DNA from: JACVRW01 sp040509755
GTDB lineage: Bacteria > Actinomycetota > Thermoleophilia > Solirubrobacterales > Thermoleophilaceae
Length of the DNA stretch: 16,626 bases
NCBI GenBank assembly: GCA_040509755.1
Contig: JBEVKF010000132.1
Coordinates: 1-16,626 of the forward strand
Direction: 5' to 3'
In this document: positions 14,653 to 16,626 of the stretch, piece after piece
Layout: every line of letters begins with the position of its first letter
Numbering within the stretch: the first letter of the stretch is position 1
Notes under the pieces: generated by a model
Databases searched by the model: none
What the model was told of the DNA's origin: nothing
The model's input: the letters and a program-made list of their open reading frames with translations, nothing else
Program-made: the position numbers and the translations under genes

Positions 14653-16040
14653 GGGACTCCGGCGGGCTGCTCGGCCGGCGCCGGCATCTGGATCACGATG
14701 GTGGTGCCCTGTCCGGGCAGCGACTCGGCTCGGATCCGCCCGCCGTTTGCCTCCACGAAGCCTCGCGCGATCGCCAGGCCCAGGCCGGTTCCCGAATGCT
14801 CGCCGGCCGAGTGAAAGGGCTCGAAGACGCGCTCGAGCTCCTCGCGCGCGATTCCGGGGCCACGGTCGCCGATGCGCAGCATCAGCTGCCCGCCGGACTT
14901 TCGCGCTCGCACGGTTACGGGCGCGCCCGCTGCGTAGCGTCCCGCGTTCTCGAGCACGTTGGCGAGAGCGCGCTCGAGCTGCCCCGCGTCGGCTCGGACC
15001 AGCGGCAGGCCGTCGTCGACCTGTACGTCGAAGCCGCCCGGCGGCACCGACACGCTCTCGATCGCCGCGCGCAGGATCTCCTCGAGCGAGATCCAGTCCG
15101 CGTTCGATTCGACCCCGCCCGCCTGGAGGCGCGAGAGGTCGAGCAGGTTGTCGACCAGGCGCGACAGGCGGACGCTCTCCAGAGCGATGACCGAGGTCAG
15201 CTCCTCGCGCGACTCGGGAGAGAGCGTGTCGGAGGTGAGCCCGCCCGCGGCGGTCGTGATCGCGGTGAGAGGAGAGCGCAGGTCATGCGAGACCGAGCGC
15301 AGCACCGCCGTTTTGACCACGTTCGAGCGCCGTAGCGCCTTGGTCTCGATGACCTGCGCCTCCAACTCGTCGCGCTTGCGCGCGGCGACCACGAGCGTCT
15401 CGAGCGCCGGCACCACCCGATCCTGGAGCGCCTCGAGCACCGCGGGCTCCGCGTCTCGCGGCACCAAGACCGTCCCCACGCGTGAGCCGTCGACGATCAG
15501 CGGCAGCGCGCGCCGGCGCTCGTCCGAGTCGGCCCAGGCGAGCTCCACGCTGACCGATGCAAGGCCGAACGTGGATGCGATCCGCTGGCCTGCCGTGCGC
15601 AGCGACTCCTCGAGCTCGGCGCCGCCGAGCAGGATGCGCGCCATTTCGGCTGTGAGGTCGGCCTCCGCTCGCCGCGTCTCGGCCTCGTCGGCGCGCGCGC
15701 GTGCGGCGCCGGCGAGCCCGCTGATCACCGCCGCGGCCACGAGGAAGACGCCCAACGCCAACCAGTTCTCGCCCTCGGCGATGGTGAAGCGGCCGGTCGG
15801 CGGGATGTGGAAGAAGTTGAACGCGAGTGCGCTCAGCAGCGCGGTGAGCAGGCCGAACCAAAGGCCATAGATGCTCGACACGAACAGCACGGCGAGCATG
15901 TAGACGACGCCGGTCGAAACCACAGGCACGAGCTCGCGCAGCCCGAATATGACCGCGGTGACGAGCGCGACCGAGGCAACAGCCGCCAGGGCTCCCGTCG
16001 CCGCTGAACGCGGGTGGCGCACCCCCTCATCTTGGCGCAT
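14649..16040 (-). CDS. kdpD: KdpD C-terminal half: membrane sensor histidine kinase
   Basis: The 463-residue protein matches the part of KdpD after the Usp domain. It has a DUF4118-like membrane region with about four helices (16-37, 41-56, 58-76, 92-112), then a GAF-like region (about 130-225). A HisKA domain follows with H252 in SVSHDLRSPLTA, and an ATPase domain with N-box NVLENAGRYA (361-370), DRGPGI (392-397) and GTGLGLAI (417-424). The N-terminal KdpD sensor is absent and is encoded separately at 7774-8892. All kinase motifs are intact. It overlaps kdpE by four bases and is the likely partner that phosphorylates KdpE. The ATG at 16038-16040 directly abuts a strong hairpin and has no ribosome site, so a start a few codons further in (e.g. 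GTG at codon 7) is possible. Confidence 0.93.
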   Translation of the reverse strand: MRQDEGVRHPRSAATGALAAVASVALVTAVIFGLRELVPVVSTGVVYMLAVLFVSSIYGLWFGLLTALLSALAFNFFHIPPTGRFTIAEGENWLALGVFLVAAAVISGLAGAARARADEAETRRAEADLTAEMARILLGGAELEESLRTAGQRIASTFGLASVSVELAWADSDERRRALPLIVDGSRVGTVLVPRDAEPAVLEALQDRVVPALETLVVAARKRDELEAQVIETKALRRSNVVKTAVLRSVSHDLRSPLTAITTAAGGLTSDTLSPESREELTSVIALESVRLSRLVDNLLDLSRLQAGGVESNADWISLEEILRAAIESVSVPPGGFDVQVDDGLPLVRADAGQLERALANVLENAGRYAAGAPVTVRARKSGGQLMLRIGDRGPGIAREELERVFEPFHSAGEHSGTGLGLAIARGFVEANGGRIRAESLPGQGTTIVIQMPAPAEQPAGVP

Positions 16041-16057
16041 GCCGGGGCGGCCCCGGC
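16041..16057 (-). other. GC-rich stem-loop abutting the start codon of the sensor kinase
   Basis: GCCGGGG-3-base loop-CCCCGGC is a perfect seven-pair inverted repeat that ends directly at the ATG of the kinase gene. It lies ten bases after the stop of the M23 peptidase gene. No U-run follows, so it is not a standard intrinsic terminator. It could attenuate read-through from the peptidase gene or limit access to the kinase start. Both are inference. Confidence 0.45.
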
Positions 16058-16067
16058 GACAGCGGAC

Positions 16068-16626
16068 CTAGGAGAAGGCGTCCCAGCCCTTGAGCGAGGG
16101 CAACGGATCGAACGGGCGCCCGCCCTCGTACCAGCCGGGCGCGGTCCACATCTCGAAGTGCAGGTGGCAGCCGGTGGCGCGGCCGGTGTCGCTGGTGTAG
16201 CCGACGACCTCGCCCGTCCTGATCCTGTCGCCGACCTTGGGGCGGCCGGCCTTCTCCATGTGCGCGTACATGTAGTCGTTGCCGGTCTTGGCGCCGTCGA
16301 CGACCACGTAGTAGCCGGCGGCGGAGTGGTACTCGGAGACCTGCACGCGACCGCCGCGGGCGGCGACGATCTTGGCGCCGCACTTGGCGAAGACGTCCTG
16401 GCCCTCGTGGCCGCGCCCGGAGCCGAGCCCGTCGCCATAGGAGTGCTTGCCGCGAAGGGGGAAGATGTGGTCGTAGAAGCTGAACTTGGCGCTCGCGCCG
16501 GGGCCGCCGCTGAGCTGGGAAACGCGGAACCGGTAGTCGCCGTCGCCGGCGATCCCACCGCTCTCGAGCAGGCCGTCCCAGTCGACGGAGTAGTTCGCGT
16601 ATGGCTTCTGATTGCGCTCGACGATC
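16068..16626 (-). CDS. M23 family (LytM) metallopeptidase, C-terminal part
   Basis: The last 185 residues of a larger protein enter from the right edge. The zinc-peptidase core is complete: HEGQD (H73 and D77 of the visible part), YAH (H122) and HLHFE (H154, H156). These are the metal ligands and catalytic histidine expected of active M23 peptidases, which cut peptidoglycan cross-links outside the membrane. Before it, YSVDWDGLLESGG...DGDYRFRV (about 12-35) resembles a FlgD-type Ig-like repeat of the form W-D-G...G-x-Y. The protein ends GWDAFS. The start, any signal peptide and further domains lie outside the window. It is on the same strand as the kdp genes, 27 bases upstream of the kinase, but a functional link is not implied. 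Confidence 0.92.
   Translation of the reverse strand, partial: IVERNQKPYANYSVDWDGLLESGGIAGDGDYRFRVSQLSGGPGASAKFSFYDHIFPLRGKHSYGDGLGSGRGHEGQDVFAKCGAKIVAARGGRVQVSEYHSAAGYYVVVDGAKTGNDYMYAHMEKAGRPKVGDRIRTGEVVGYTSDTGRATGCHLHFEMWTAPGWYEGGRPFDPLPSLKGWDAFS

Overview
The window is high-GC DNA, dense with genes. Nearly everything on the minus strand forms two head-to-tail operons: the F-type ATP synthase operon, and a Kdp high-affinity potassium-uptake locus with its own two-component system. GC richness, GTG/TTG starts, stop/start overlaps and the protein sequences suggest an actinobacterium, perhaps of the Thermoleophilia/Solirubrobacterales type. That placement is inferred from overall character, not from a marker gene.

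Positions 1-6096 (minus strand, read right to left) hold an AtpI-like membrane protein, then atpB-atpE-atpF-atpH-atpA-atpG-atpD; atpD runs off the left edge. The order is canonical and cistrons are spaced by at most 55 bases. The c subunit lacks the usual Na+ ligands, so the enzyme is predicted to use protons. Alpha, beta and gamma each carry an acidic extension or loop.

Positions 6198-7145 hold a plus-strand DUF488 gene, divergent from the ATP operon. Its 3' end overlaps by 12 bases a convergent minus-strand gene of unknown function (143 aa). An intergenic stretch (7146-7336) with two hairpins follows.

Positions 7337-16040 (minus strand) read, in transcription order: membrane histidine kinase (C-terminal half of KdpD), KdpE response regulator, a 142-aa unknown protein that is a paralog of the 143-aa one, a 26-aa one-helix peptide, KdpF, KdpA, KdpC, KdpB, a stand-alone KdpD N-terminal sensor with a Usp domain, and a small universal-stress-like protein. 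Two features differ from the textbook kdpFABC-DE arrangement. KdpD is split into two genes at opposite ends of the locus, and kdpC precedes kdpB. Four-base overlaps at five junctions suggest the parts are co-translated. The expected working is that split KdpD and KdpE sense low potassium or turgor and induce the K+-pumping KdpFABC complex.

Positions 16068-16626 hold the C-terminal end of a secreted-type M23 (LytM) metallopeptidase that enters from the right edge.

No tRNA, rRNA, CRISPR array, insertion sequence or phage gene was seen. There is no gene-free stretch longer than about 200 bases.
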